Positions 35,711 to 44,562 of a DNA stretch of 64,000 bases are shown here, in pieces. The stretch is from Bacillota bacterium (lineage in GTDB: Bacteria; Bacillota; Desulfotomaculia; Desulfotomaculales; Pelotomaculaceae): positions 124,001 to 188,000 of the forward strand of contig JAKPTB010000080.1 of assembly GCA_029555205.1 (NCBI GenBank), given 5' to 3'. Each line of letters opens with the position of its first letter. Within the stretch, counting starts at the first letter, position 1. A program made the position numbers and the translations under genes. The notes under the pieces are model-generated. The model had not been told where the DNA came from. It worked only from the letters and a program-made list of their open reading frames with translations, and did not search any database.

Positions 35711-35811
35711 CTGGAAGCACCCCCTGTTAAAGTAGTCGCGTGGCTAAATTTGGCTGTCTTAGTATGTCTCTGTGCAGGGGGTTTTAAACATGATTTTTTA
35801 TTTTTGTATTC

Positions 35812-36375
35812 TTAAGCCCTTTTAATATAATTACCGGTTCTGGTGTCAATCTGGAGCCGGTCTCCTACATTGATGAAAAAAGGCACCTGTACCACTGCGC
35901 CGGTTTCCATAACAGCAGGCTTGGAGCCGCCGGAAGCAGTATCGCCTTTGATTCCCGGAGCCGTTTCCACAACTTCCAGCTCGACGAAATTGGGCAACTC
36001 CACTCCGATTGACTTGCCCTGGAAAGTTAGAATATGGATATTCATGTTTTCCTTCAAGTATTTCACAGTGTCTCCCAGCTGTTCAGCGGTCATGGCCAAC
36101 TGGTCGTAGGTCTCCATATCCATAAAGTTGTAGTCCTTGCCATCGTTGTAAAGGTACTGTACCTCGCGCCTTTCAACTCTCGCCTTGGGTATTTTTTCTC
36201 CGGCGTTAAAGGTTTTTTCAATCATACCCCCGGTCCGTACGTTTTTAAGTTTGGATCTGACAAAGGCCGAACCTTTGCCGGGTTTCACATGTTGAAATTC
36301 GATAACCTGGTAGACATCTCCCTCCAGCTCAATCGTAAGGCCAGTTTTAAATTCATTTGTAGAAATCAAAGCCAA
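35812..36375 (-). CDS. efp: Elongation factor P
   Basis: 187 residues, three OB-like domains, the [12 protein letters not shown] loop near residue 32 that carries the tip lysine, and the C-terminal signature [17 protein letters not shown]. Relieves ribosomes stalled at polyproline. Linked with the proline peptidase gene directly upstream, a very common pairing. Confidence 0.96.
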   Translation of the reverse strand: MALISTNEFKTGLTIELEGDVYQVIEFQHVKPGKGSAFVRSKLKNVRTGGMIEKTFNAGEKIPKARVERREVQYLYNDGKDYNFMDMETYDQLAMTAEQLGDTVKYLKENMNIHILTFQGKSIGVELPNFVELEVVETAPGIKGDTASGGSKPAVMETGAVVQVPFFINVGDRLQIDTRTGNYIKRA

Positions 36376-36392
36376 ACCCCTCCATTAAGAAT

Positions 36393-37466
36393 TTATGATA
36401 ATGACAATAAATTTTCCTTGGGAGTGCGGGTCAGAACCCTGCAGCCACCGTTCAGCACAAGCACCGTATCCTCAATGCGTACTCCGCCCCAGCCGGGCAG
36501 ATAGATTCCGGGTTCGATTGTAACGACCATCCCCTCCTCCAGAAGGGACTGGTCTTTGGCAGACAGCCGGGGTTTCTCGTGGATGCTGAGACCCACTCCG
36601 TGACCTGTGCCGTGGCCGAACTGTTTTCCATACCCCGCCTGTTCAATAATTCTCCTGGCAGCGCCGTCGACATCCGAGGCCTTGATCCCGGCCCGCAGGG
36701 ATTCTATGGCACTCATCTGGGCTTCGAGGACAAGCTGATAGATTTCCTCCTGCTTTTTTTCGGGCCTGCCCAGGACCACTGTCCGGGTGATATCAGAGTG
36801 GTATCCGTTGTAGACCGCCCCGAAGTCCAGTGTGACAAAGTCACCCGGGGCCATAATCCTGGAGGAGGCAACTCCGTGGGGCAGGGCGGAACGGTATCCC
36901 GAGGCGACAATTGTTTTAAAGGCGGCGCCCTCCGCGCCCAGCCGCCGCATGAAATATTCCAGCTGCAGGGCCACTTCCCTCTCGGGCACACCGGGCCGGA
37001 TGAGCGGAAGAACCTCCTTGAAAGCCTCATCAGCAAGGCGCACTGCCTCCTCAATAAAGGCTGTCTCGTCTTTGTCCTTGCGCGCCCGGAGTTCTTCCAC
37101 CAGCCCGTCAACTGTTTTTAATTCCACCCCGCCGAGTTTCTCCTTCAATGTCTGAAACTGGTTGTAGGTCAGGTAATCCCCTTCTAGGCCCAGCAGGCTA
37201 ATTCCTTCGCCCGTTAAATATTCCCGCAAAACCTCTGAACTCTCGCCGGAAGTCTCTATGACTTGATAATCGGGGCATTCCCGGGCTGCCTGTCCGGTAT
37301 AACGAAAATCTGTAAATAAATAGCTGTTGTTCAGGCCCAGCAGGAGGCTGCCGGCCGTACCGGTGAAACCGCTCAGGTAAAAACGGTTTTCCGGGTTCGT
37401 GATATATAACGCTTCCACTCCTGCTCCAGCAAAACGTTCACGCAGCTTTTCGATCCTTTCTTTCAA
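36393..37466 (-). CDS. M24 Xaa-Pro aminopeptidase
   Basis: 357 residues: a creatinase N-terminal domain (about 1-125) and a pita-bread peptidase with metal ligands in [17 protein letters not shown] (two Asp), [14 protein letters not shown] (His), VTIEPGIY (Glu) and VRIEDTVLV (Glu). Splits Xaa-Pro bonds. Overlaps aroQ by 4 bp and leads into efp. Confidence 0.93.
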   Translation of the reverse strand: MKERIEKLRERFAGAGVEALYITNPENRFYLSGFTGTAGSLLLGLNNSYLFTDFRYTGQAARECPDYQVIETSGESSEVLREYLTGEGISLLGLEGDYLTYNQFQTLKEKLGGVELKTVDGLVEELRARKDKDETAFIEEAVRLADEAFKEVLPLIRPGVPEREVALQLEYFMRRLGAEGAAFKTIVASGYRSALPHGVASSRIMAPGDFVTLDFGAVYNGYHSDITRTVVLGRPEKKQEEIYQLVLEAQMSAIESLRAGIKASDVDGAARRIIEQAGYGKQFGHGTGHGVGLSIHEKPRLSAKDQSLLEEGMVVTIEPGIYLPGWGGVRIEDTVLVLNGGCRVLTRTPKENLLSLS

Positions 37467-37915
37467 TTCCCCTGCTCCTTCCCGGCGCCTGCCAGCGTAA
37501 CCGCAGCACGCAAAGCCAGTAGGTAGCCGGTAAGACCAAGTCCGCTGATTTGCCCGGCAGCTGCCGGGGCGATAACCGAGTACCTGCGAAAAGCTTCCCG
37601 CGCGTAGATGTTGGTAAGGTGAACTTCAATAACCGGAATGCCCAGGGCAGCTACAGCGTCACGCAGGGCGTAACTGTAATGGGTGTAAGCCCCGGGGTTG
37701 AAAACAACGGCGTTCATTTCCCGCGCGGCGTCCTGCAGGTGATCAATTAACTGTCCCTCGCAATTTGACTGGCGGCACTCGACAGCAGCACCAAGTTCCG
37801 CTGCCAGATCCGCCAAACTCCGGTTGATCTGTTCAAGGGTCAAATCTCCATAAAGGGAAGGTTCCCGGCTGCCCAGAAAATTCAGATTGGGGCCGTGCAG
37901 TACCAGTATTTTCAA
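37463..37915 (-). CDS. aroQ: Type II 3-dehydroquinate dehydratase
   Basis: 150 residues with [18 protein letters not shown] (catalytic Tyr), [16 protein letters not shown] and [15 protein letters not shown]. Third shikimate step. The other shikimate genes aroBKCE are 17 kb away, behind the pilus locus. Confidence 0.95.
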   Translation of the reverse strand: MKILVLHGPNLNFLGSREPSLYGDLTLEQINRSLADLAAELGAAVECRQSNCEGQLIDHLQDAAREMNAVVFNPGAYTHYSYALRDAVAALGIPVIEVHLTNIYAREAFRRYSVIAPAAAGQISGLGLTGYLLALRAAVTLAGAGKEQGN

Positions 37916-38055
37916 TTAATAGCACCTCTTAAAACGCACCCCGCCCGCGCTGGTGACATTTTACCATAATTTGCTCACAGTCGCCAGAAAGAACAAAGAG
38001 CATTAAACTTTATTTTAGACAATCAAAGTTTTCACTGTCTCCATATATTACCAGG

Positions 38056-38094
38056 GTGGACAATAAGCAATAAACTTTATTGCTTATTGTCCAC
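38056..38094. repeat. 39-bp perfect palindrome overlapping the tldE stop codon
   Basis: Two 19-base arms (left 38056-38074, right 38076-38094) are exact reverse complements around a single central C. The right arm contains the last codons (Gly-Gln) and stop of tldE. No T run follows, so it is not a classical terminator. It could be a terminator variant, an mRNA-stabilising stem, or a residue of a mobile palindromic element. Confidence 0.85.
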
Positions 38095-39430
38095 TAAGCG
38101 TCATTTCAGATATCCTCAAGGTGGGTGACCCCCTGCTCCCGAAAAAATTCAGATCGTTTCCCACAGCATTCACCCCCGCCAATAGATCCATAATATTTCC
38201 GCCCAGGGCCATTCCCCGTACAGGCCTGGTCAACTGGCCCTTTTCAATTAACAGGCCGGACACGCCCACTGAAAAATCCCCGGAAATGGGGTTTGCCGTG
38301 TGCATCCCCATAACTTCAGTGATGTAAATGCCCTTTTCCAGTTCCGAGAACAGCTGTTCCGCCGGAACTGAGCCGGGTTTAATAAAAATATTTGTAACGC
38401 CCACTTCAGGCGTTCCCTTAAATGAATTGCGGACGCCGTTACCTGTGGAACAAACGCCGTCTTTAGCCGCCGTGTAGGTATTGTACAGATACCCTTTAAG
38501 CACTCCATCTTCAATGAGGACGGTACGGGAGGTGGCCACACCCTCACCGTCAAAGGGGGCTGAGGCGATCCCCCCGGGCAGGGTTCCGTCGTCAATAACC
38601 GTTATTTTACCGGAGGCAACCTCTGTATCTTTTTTTCCTGCAAAAAGGGAGCGGCCTTTTTGAACTGCTTCTGAAGTAAGGGCCGTGCTGATCAGGTCGA
38701 GAAACCCTGCCGCCACGTAAGGATCCAGCACAACCGGAGTTTTGCGCGTCGTCACCGGCCTGGCCCCGAGCATCCGGACAGCCTGCCCGGCAGCTTTACG
38801 GCCCACTTCTTCCGGTTTTAAGGAATGGTATTTCAAATTGAAATCAAGGTCAAATCCGGTCTGACTGTCGTCTCCTTCGCCCGCAGTCAGGGCCAGGTAA
38901 ATTCCGCAGTAGGCCCCTTTATAAGAGAGTTTCAAGCCCAGGTTATTGGCAATAATGACTTCCTCTTCCCCGTCCAGGTAAGTAGAGCTTTCGATTATTT
39001 TTACCCTGGGGTCGAAGGACCTGGCTGCTTCTTCCATGGATTTGGCCAGGTCAATTTTTTCTTCGACTGTGGTTTCCCTGATCGCCGGGTCGTAAATATC
39101 CAACTCCGGGTAAAAAACACCTGGTGAGGGAAGCTGCAGAAACGGGTCTTCGGCAGTTAACCCGCAATTTGCAATAGCCTGTGCTGCGGCTTCCTTAACT
39201 CCGGCAGGGCTCAAATCCGTGCTGAAGGAAAAACCGGTACGGCTGTCACGCACTACCCGCAGGCCCATGCCGCGGTTCCCGGCAAGCTTCATGGTCTCAA
39301 CGCGGCCTTCCCTTACTTCGATCTTAAGTTCTTTGGAATTGCAGATATAAGCTTCGGCTAATTGGGCGCCCATCCTGATTGCGCTGGTAATGGCCGCTTC
39401 AGCAGTGCCCAAAAATGCTTCATTTTCCAC
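38084..39430 (-). CDS. tldE: TldE/PmbA family metalloprotease subunit
   Basis: 448 residues of the TldD/PmbA fold (GMGLRVVRDSRTGFSF N-domain; C-domain SPISGDFSVGVSGL-type segment). It lacks the HExxxH motif, as expected for the TldE partner. With TldD it forms the heterodimer that trims unfolded peptides. tldD lies about 0.9 kb upstream with two small genes between. Confidence 0.9.
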   Translation of the reverse strand: MENEAFLGTAEAAITSAIRMGAQLAEAYICNSKELKIEVREGRVETMKLAGNRGMGLRVVRDSRTGFSFSTDLSPAGVKEAAAQAIANCGLTAEDPFLQLPSPGVFYPELDIYDPAIRETTVEEKIDLAKSMEEAARSFDPRVKIIESSTYLDGEEEVIIANNLGLKLSYKGAYCGIYLALTAGEGDDSQTGFDLDFNLKYHSLKPEEVGRKAAGQAVRMLGARPVTTRKTPVVLDPYVAAGFLDLISTALTSEAVQKGRSLFAGKKDTEVASGKITVIDDGTLPGGIASAPFDGEGVATSRTVLIEDGVLKGYLYNTYTAAKDGVCSTGNGVRNSFKGTPEVGVTNIFIKPGSVPAEQLFSELEKGIYITEVMGMHTANPISGDFSVGVSGLLIEKGQLTRPVRGMALGGNIMDLLAGVNAVGNDLNFFGSRGSPTLRISEMTLSGQ

Positions 39431-39601
39431 AGATTCAGCTCCCTTCCCTGTTCCCGTCAGGCCAAAAAAGTGCCGTTAAGCTGGTTATGTTTATTATTCA
39501 TTTTTTTAGCTTTTACTATAAGCTGCATAAGTATAATTCAATATCAGTCAAAATATTCCTTTATATTTGAAATAGTTTTGCCGGCTTAACTATGATTTTG
39601 T

Positions 39602-39628
39602 AAAAAAAAACTGCCCCGTTGGCAGTTT
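39602..39628 (-). terminator. Terminator of the YabG-like gene
   Basis: AACTGCC pairs with GGGCAGTT around a short loop and is followed by T9 on the minus strand, touching the stop codon at 39627. Confidence 0.9.
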
Positions 39629-39839
39629 AGTGAACAAACACTGGCGTGGTCAGGGCAAAAAGGTGTCTTGCCGAAATGGGGGCAAGATCCTGTACCGCTG
39701 CTTCCACAATGAGGCTGGGGTCCAGGAGGGCCAGGATGGCCACCCTTTCACCTGTAGCCTGGTTTGTATAAAAACCAATAATGCAAAACTGCATGTCCTC
39801 TCCGTAAATCTTCCTGGTAACGATATCCCCGATTTTCAT
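39627..39839 (-). CDS. Stand-alone YabG N-terminal-like domain protein
   Basis: 70 residues from the ATG at 39839 (GGGGGTACGGAG upstream). The sequence MKIGDIVTRKIYGEDMQF and the following beta-rich segment resemble the first 60 or so residues of spore protease YabG, which is normally about 290 residues. The protease part is missing, and a strong terminator lies at the stop, so this is a complete short gene rather than a broken copy. May act as a small spore-coat or nucleic-acid-associated SH3-like module. Role unproven. Confidence 0.6.
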   Translation of the reverse strand: MKIGDIVTRKIYGEDMQFCIIGFYTNQATGERVAILALLDPSLIVEAAVQDLAPISARHLFALTTPVFVH

Positions 39840-40011
39840 CTCCGTACCCCCTGTGAAACCGGTGCGAATCACAATAAATCTCAGCTCTTTTAATATACTT
39901 TATACATATGCCTTTAGAATTGGAGTTGTGTATGAAAACCAACGGTTATAAAACCACAATATACCACCATCTAAGGGTACTAACTGACTTACCGGTTACC
40001 ATGTTTAATGT

Positions 40012-40042
40012 AAAAATAAAAGAAGCGCCGCAGGGCAGCTTC
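40012..40042 (-). terminator. Terminator after the DUF3243 gene
   Basis: GAAGC-T-GCC pairs with GGC-GCTTC (one bulge, CTGC loop), then TTTTATTTTT on the minus strand, right after the stop at 40045. Confidence 0.8.
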
Positions 40043-40044
40043 CT

Positions 40045-40305
40045 TTAATGAACGTCCCGGTCAACCAATCTGGCGATCATCTTAGCCAGGACCCGCTTCT
40101 CGTCTTCCGAGCCAACTTCCCATAATTCTTTCAATAATCGCTGCTCTCTGTTGCCCGGCTCAAAGTTGCCCGCCAAAAACTCACCAACCTGGTAGGCCAT
40201 CTTGTTGATCAATTCATCCGGCATGCCTATAAATTCGGCTGTATTAACAGCCCTGCCGAGGGTTTTCTTCCAATCATGCCAGCCCGTGTCAATTTCCATT
40301 CCCAT
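40045..40305 (-). CDS. DUF3243 family protein (YmfJ-like)
   Basis: 86 residues from the ATG at 40305 (GGAGGTGCAGCC before it). WHDWKKTLGRAVNTAEFIGMPDELI and LLKELWEVGSEDEKRVLAKMIARLV align with B. subtilis YmfJ (85 residues) along the whole length. All-helical and cytoplasmic; no known function. Follows tldD by 62 bp. Confidence 0.8.
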   Translation of the reverse strand: MGMEIDTGWHDWKKTLGRAVNTAEFIGMPDELINKMAYQVGEFLAGNFEPGNREQRLLKELWEVGSEDEKRVLAKMIARLVDRDVH

Positions 40306-40367
40306 GGCTGCACCTCCCGGCTCTATTATACCCTCTCGCAGCCGGATAATTCGTAAAACCAAATGGT

Positions 40368-41783
40368 CTAGATGCGCCTGATCTGTCCCTCAGGCCTGCC
40401 CCGGGTGGTACCGCCGACAATGATTTCCTTGATGGCCAGAGTCGGCTGGGCGTCGCTTACAGGAACACCCTGACCGTCTTTACCGCAGGTGCCGATGGTG
40501 TAACCCAGGTCGCTTCCTACCATTTCCACTATCCGCAAAACCTCGGGCCCATTTCCCGTCAGGGTTGCGCCCCTCACCATGGGACCGATTTGGCCGTCCT
40601 TGATCAGGTAGCCCTCCGCCACGTCAAAAACAAAATCCCCGGTGGTTGTGTTGACCTGGCCTCCACCCATTTTTTTTACCAGAAGCCCGTTTTTAGTCTC
40701 CCGGATGATTTGCTCCGGATTGGTTTTGCCCGGCGCTATATATGTGTTTCCCATTCTTGGAATAGGCTTGTGCTGGTAAGACTCCCTTCGCCCGTGGCCG
40801 TTGGAGGGTTTGCCTTCCCTGGAGGCGGACAGGCGGTCATATAAAAAGTCATTCAGCACACCTTTGTCAATCAGTTTAACCTTCCGGGAGGGTACCCCTT
40901 CGTCGTCATAGCGATAGGAGCCGTAACGTTGTTCAATGGTTGCATCGTCGACAACACTGACTTCTTTCGCTGCTACAACCTGGTCCCTTTTTCCGGCGTA
41001 AACCGAAGTACCCTTCTGGACCAGATCGGCTTCCAGACCGTGGCCGCAGGCCTCGTGAACCATGGTTCCACCGGCTTCCCCGGCCATAACCACAGGCATT
41101 TTCCCTGCCGGAGCCGGTTGCGCCTCCAGCATCTGCACAGCACGCCTGGCTGCTGCCGCAGCCACCTGTTCGGGGGGGCAGCCGGCAAAAAGCTCAAAAC
41201 CACAGAGCCCGCCCACTGCCTCATTGCCGGTCTGAATAACGGATCCCGAAGCCGCTACCGCCTGAACCACAAGCCGGGTGCGGATGCGCTCGTCTTCCAC
41301 GTAATCCCCGGCGCTGTTGGCGATAACAACCTTTTGCACCACGTCGCCGTACCCCACGATAACCTGTTTAATCAGGTCTCCGCCCTCCGTTCTGGCCGCG
41401 CGATCGGAGGCTTCTACCAGCGCGACCTTTCGTTCGGTAGGTACGTCCTCCGGGCGTTCCTTAAAAACAAAGTCAACCAGGGGCTTCACCCTGGTAAAAT
41501 CCAGATTGATGCCTTTTTTTCCGCAAGCTGCGGCATGGCTGACAATTTTAGCCGCCCCGGTGAGGCCCTCCCGGGAAAGATCGTTCGTATAGGCGTAGGC
41601 TGTGGAATCTCCGCAGATGACCCGCAGACCTGCTCCCATCTCCACGCCGGTTTGTATTTTTTCAACTTTTCCCGCTTCACAGCGAATACCGGTGGTCTGT
41701 CTGTTTTCAATAAAAATATCCGAAAAATCACAGCCGTTGGCCGCTGCTGTGTCCAGCACTTCTTTTAACAATTGTTTATCCAC
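40368..41783 (-). CDS. tldD: TldD metalloprotease
   Basis: About 471 residues from the GTG at 41783 (GAGGTG site upstream); the ATG at 41816 lacks a site. The HEACGHGLEAD motif (HExxxH) binds the catalytic metal, and GGQVNTTTGDFVFDVAEGYLI is the conserved C-terminal region. Catalytic half of the TldD-TldE protease. Confidence 0.94.
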   Translation of the reverse strand: MDKQLLKEVLDTAAANGCDFSDIFIENRQTTGIRCEAGKVEKIQTGVEMGAGLRVICGDSTAYAYTNDLSREGLTGAAKIVSHAAACGKKGINLDFTRVKPLVDFVFKERPEDVPTERKVALVEASDRAARTEGGDLIKQVIVGYGDVVQKVVIANSAGDYVEDERIRTRLVVQAVAASGSVIQTGNEAVGGLCGFELFAGCPPEQVAAAAARRAVQMLEAQPAPAGKMPVVMAGEAGGTMVHEACGHGLEADLVQKGTSVYAGKRDQVVAAKEVSVVDDATIEQRYGSYRYDDEGVPSRKVKLIDKGVLNDFLYDRLSASREGKPSNGHGRRESYQHKPIPRMGNTYIAPGKTNPEQIIRETKNGLLVKKMGGGQVNTTTGDFVFDVAEGYLIKDGQIGPMVRGATLTGNGPEVLRIVEMVGSDLGYTIGTCGKDGQGVPVSDAQPTLAIKEIIVGGTTRGRPEGQIRRI

Positions 41784-41871
41784 CAAAACCCCACACCTCA
41801 AAGTTATTATTTGCATCCGGCTATTTTTGATACCGGCTTGATAATTTGATTTTGTTATCTTTTAACGTAAT

Positions 41872-42744
41872 TTATTTTTTAAGGATATATTCCGGCTCAG
41901 GTTGAACCGGCCTGGTTTGACCCTGATTGCCGGATTCCGGTGTGCCGTTATTTTCCTGTGGTGAGTTACTATTGTTACCTGCTCCGGGTAGCTGGCTGCC
42001 GTTTCCCGCTGTAACTTCGTCTGTATTACCCTGGGTGTCACCGTTTCCCGGTGAAACGTGAAGATGTTTTTCCAATTCCTGGACAGGTGCAAATGGACCT
42101 GCCTCCCGGAAGATGTTATACCGGCCTGTAAGCCACCTGTTGATGGAATCCAGTTGCAGGCGGGCCTGGGGTTCCTTCGAGGAATAGATCACGAATTCCA
42201 CACTTGCCTTGACCATTCCGGAAGCGACAGCCTGGTTCTCCGGGTTTATTTTCTCAATTCTCATGCTCCGGATCTCAGCCAGGTTCAAATCGCTGATCCC
42301 TTTTAATATTTTTTCCAGCTCATTACAAAAGGCCAGGATGTTGAGGTAATCACCTTCTGCAACGAGATTAAGGGGGAGTTCCAGGGAATAGGCATTCTCC
42401 TTGACTGCGGCCGGTACAATTTCAATAATGACAACTTTGTCGGAGAGTGATTTTAAACCCAAAAGGATGATGTCGGAGCCGTCTCTCATCTCGGTTGCAA
42501 ACAACTTGCCCTTTTCTGCATACTCGGCTTTTACTTTTTCCAGTTGAGCTGTTTCTGTGGTGAGGGAGGCTGCCGTGTTCTGGGCCCGGAACAGTTTGGT
42601 CCGCTGTTCGTCCAGTTCCGTTTTTACCTGATTGTAAGCCTTGAGCTGGGGATTGAAGATGTAATAATAAAAACAAAAGAAAACGGCTGTTCCCAGAAGC
42701 CCGAATAGGAGAAATTTTTCTCTTTTGCTCAGCCGGTTCCACAT
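41872..42744 (-). CDS. pilO: Type IV pilus inner-membrane protein PilO-like
   Basis: 290 residues: one N-terminal membrane helix (about 11-30), a coiled coil (about 34-75) and a ferredoxin-like periplasmic-type domain, as in PilO. The C-terminus is a long Asn/Gly/Gln/Pro-rich disordered tail, unusual for the family. Directly follows pilN. Confidence 0.82.
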   Translation of the reverse strand: MWNRLSKREKFLLFGLLGTAVFFCFYYYIFNPQLKAYNQVKTELDEQRTKLFRAQNTAASLTTETAQLEKVKAEYAEKGKLFATEMRDGSDIILLGLKSLSDKVVIIEIVPAAVKENAYSLELPLNLVAEGDYLNILAFCNELEKILKGISDLNLAEIRSMRIEKINPENQAVASGMVKASVEFVIYSSKEPQARLQLDSINRWLTGRYNIFREAGPFAPVQELEKHLHVSPGNGDTQGNTDEVTAGNGSQLPGAGNNSNSPQENNGTPESGNQGQTRPVQPEPEYILKK

Positions 42745-43404
42745 TTAGACCTCATCCTTCAGGATAGTAGTGATCTCAAAACGATACCCCTGTTCATCGA
42801 GGCTGATCCTGTTCAGTTTTACTTCCTCAAAATAGGGAAGATAGTTTAAATTCATTACGAACACGCCAACAGAGGAGACCGTCAGGGAATAGCCCTTTAA
42901 AGTAATGGTATTGGGATGGGGCAGGCCGGCAGTCTTTGTTTCATCCTGTCCCGCCGGACTTCCGGTACTGTTTTGGGAATCGGCCGGCGGCGCACTGGCG
43001 GAAGCGCCGGGCGGCGGTGTTTCCGTCTCAACCGGCCTGCGCAGAATAGCCAGTTCTACCAGCCATGCATCAATGGGTATAATGCTGCTCAGGTCATCAA
43101 GGAGGACGGACCAGGTCTTCTGGTTTTGTAGAATCTCTGCGTATTCCTCCAGGGCCGCCTCCAGACCAATTCTTTCCTGCCGCATCTGTTCAACCCGCGA
43201 CACCAGCGGAGCCAGGGCCTCCAGCTGGGCTGTGGTATCTTTAAGGTCGTTTTTCATGAAAGTATAATTGATTAAAAAAGCTCCGTAGCCGCCCAGCGTA
43301 AGGGCCAGGAAAAGCGTTGCGGCGCTGATTAGAACCAGGCGTTTAACATCAATGAGCCCTTCCCGCTGAAGTTTGGCGGGCAGCATATTGACCTTATACA
43401 ACAT
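42745..43404 (-). CDS. pilN: Type IV pilus assembly protein PilN
   Basis: 219 residues, starting YKVNMLPAKLQ (the INLLP-type motif that binds PilM), a membrane helix at about 25-48, a coiled coil and a ferredoxin-like domain. A Pro/Ala-rich insert near 130-150 is extra. Stop and start codons of pilN and pilO touch. Confidence 0.88.
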   Translation of the reverse strand: MLYKVNMLPAKLQREGLIDVKRLVLISAATLFLALTLGGYGAFLINYTFMKNDLKDTTAQLEALAPLVSRVEQMRQERIGLEAALEEYAEILQNQKTWSVLLDDLSSIIPIDAWLVELAILRRPVETETPPPGASASAPPADSQNSTGSPAGQDETKTAGLPHPNTITLKGYSLTVSSVGVFVMNLNYLPYFEEVKLNRISLDEQGYRFEITTILKDEV

Positions 43405-44504
43405 TATGAGCAGGCCTCCCTTAATGCCAGTCCGATGGCAACGGCATAGGCCGGATCATATGTTAATGGTTCGGAAAACTCCACAGAGGGAATTCCTATT
43501 ACCACAGGCAGATCAAAAGCATCCTCCAGGTAACCGGTCAGGCCTGTAAGCTTGCTGGTACCTCCGCTGAGCACCAGTTTTTTGGCCGCAATGTTTTCCT
43601 GCACACAGTAATCCAGTGATCTTTCCACTTCCCGGGTGATCTCCGGCAGCACCTCCTGCAAAACGTTGCTGATCCGGGAGGCGATGAAATCACCCTGATC
43701 ATCCAGGGTTACGGCAGCTTCTTCCTTCATTTGCCTGGCTTCCTGCGGGCCCACTCCCAGGTTTTCCGAAATATACCCGGTTAAAATCTCCCCGCCCGCC
43801 GGTAGAAGGCGGTTGAATTTAATCAACCCGTCTTTGACCAGGACAAGGTGCGAAGTTTTCGAACCGATGTCCAGGATAGCCGTGCATTCCTCCTCTGTTC
43901 TGCCGAATAACCGCCAGAGGGCAAAGGCCTTCAGATCGATGGCCGTAACCACCATCCCGGCCCGGGAAAAAATACTGTGGTACTGGTAAATGGTTGCCGC
44001 AGGCGCAGCCAGAAGCAGGATATTCTGGCCTTCCTCCTGATTGCCGCTGATTTCTCTTGTTTCACCTGTGCGGGGGATAAATATTTTTATTTTAGGGGTA
44101 GGCCTTTCTTTTTCCTCTTCAGGATCCAGGCGGACATAACGGATGATCAACTGATCCACCGGAGTGGGTACAAACTTTTCAATCTCGAACCTGGCCGCCG
44201 TCTCCAGTTCCCTGTCGGACATCCGGGGCAGGCGGGTCAGCCTGCTGACCAGTTTTTCACCGCCGATACAGGTAATTACTTCTTTTAAGTCAGGGCTGGC
44301 TATTTCCTCAAGCGCCAGAACCAGGCTCTCCTCGTCAAGCTCGTCGGTCCACACCCCCGGGGAAGCTGGACAGCGGCGCAAAGCAACCACTTCCGGGACG
44401 CCGTCAATGATTTTTACTTCGGCCGCCTTGATCTCGTAGGCGCCGATATCAACACCCATAAAATGGTTTTTCTTTGGCAGGAGCTTCTGAAACAGTTTCT
44501 TCAT
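43404..44504 (-). CDS. pilM: Type IV pilus assembly ATPase-fold protein PilM
   Basis: 366 residues of the actin/FtsA fold: GVDIGAYEIKAAEV phosphate-1, AILDIGSKTSHLVLV phosphate-2 and VLSGGTSKLTGL adenosine motif. Binds the PilN tail and forms the cytoplasmic ring of the pilus machine. Confidence 0.93.
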   Translation of the reverse strand: MKKLFQKLLPKKNHFMGVDIGAYEIKAAEVKIIDGVPEVVALRRCPASPGVWTDELDEESLVLALEEIASPDLKEVITCIGGEKLVSRLTRLPRMSDRELETAARFEIEKFVPTPVDQLIIRYVRLDPEEEKERPTPKIKIFIPRTGETREISGNQEEGQNILLLAAPAATIYQYHSIFSRAGMVVTAIDLKAFALWRLFGRTEEECTAILDIGSKTSHLVLVKDGLIKFNRLLPAGGEILTGYISENLGVGPQEARQMKEEAAVTLDDQGDFIASRISNVLQEVLPEITREVERSLDYCVQENIAAKKLVLSGGTSKLTGLTGYLEDAFDLPVVIGIPSVEFSEPLTYDPAYAVAIGLALREACS

Positions 44505-44562
44505 GTGCGCGCCGTCCTTATTTTGACGATCTTAAATTATACAGTAAATACGACAAAAAGGT

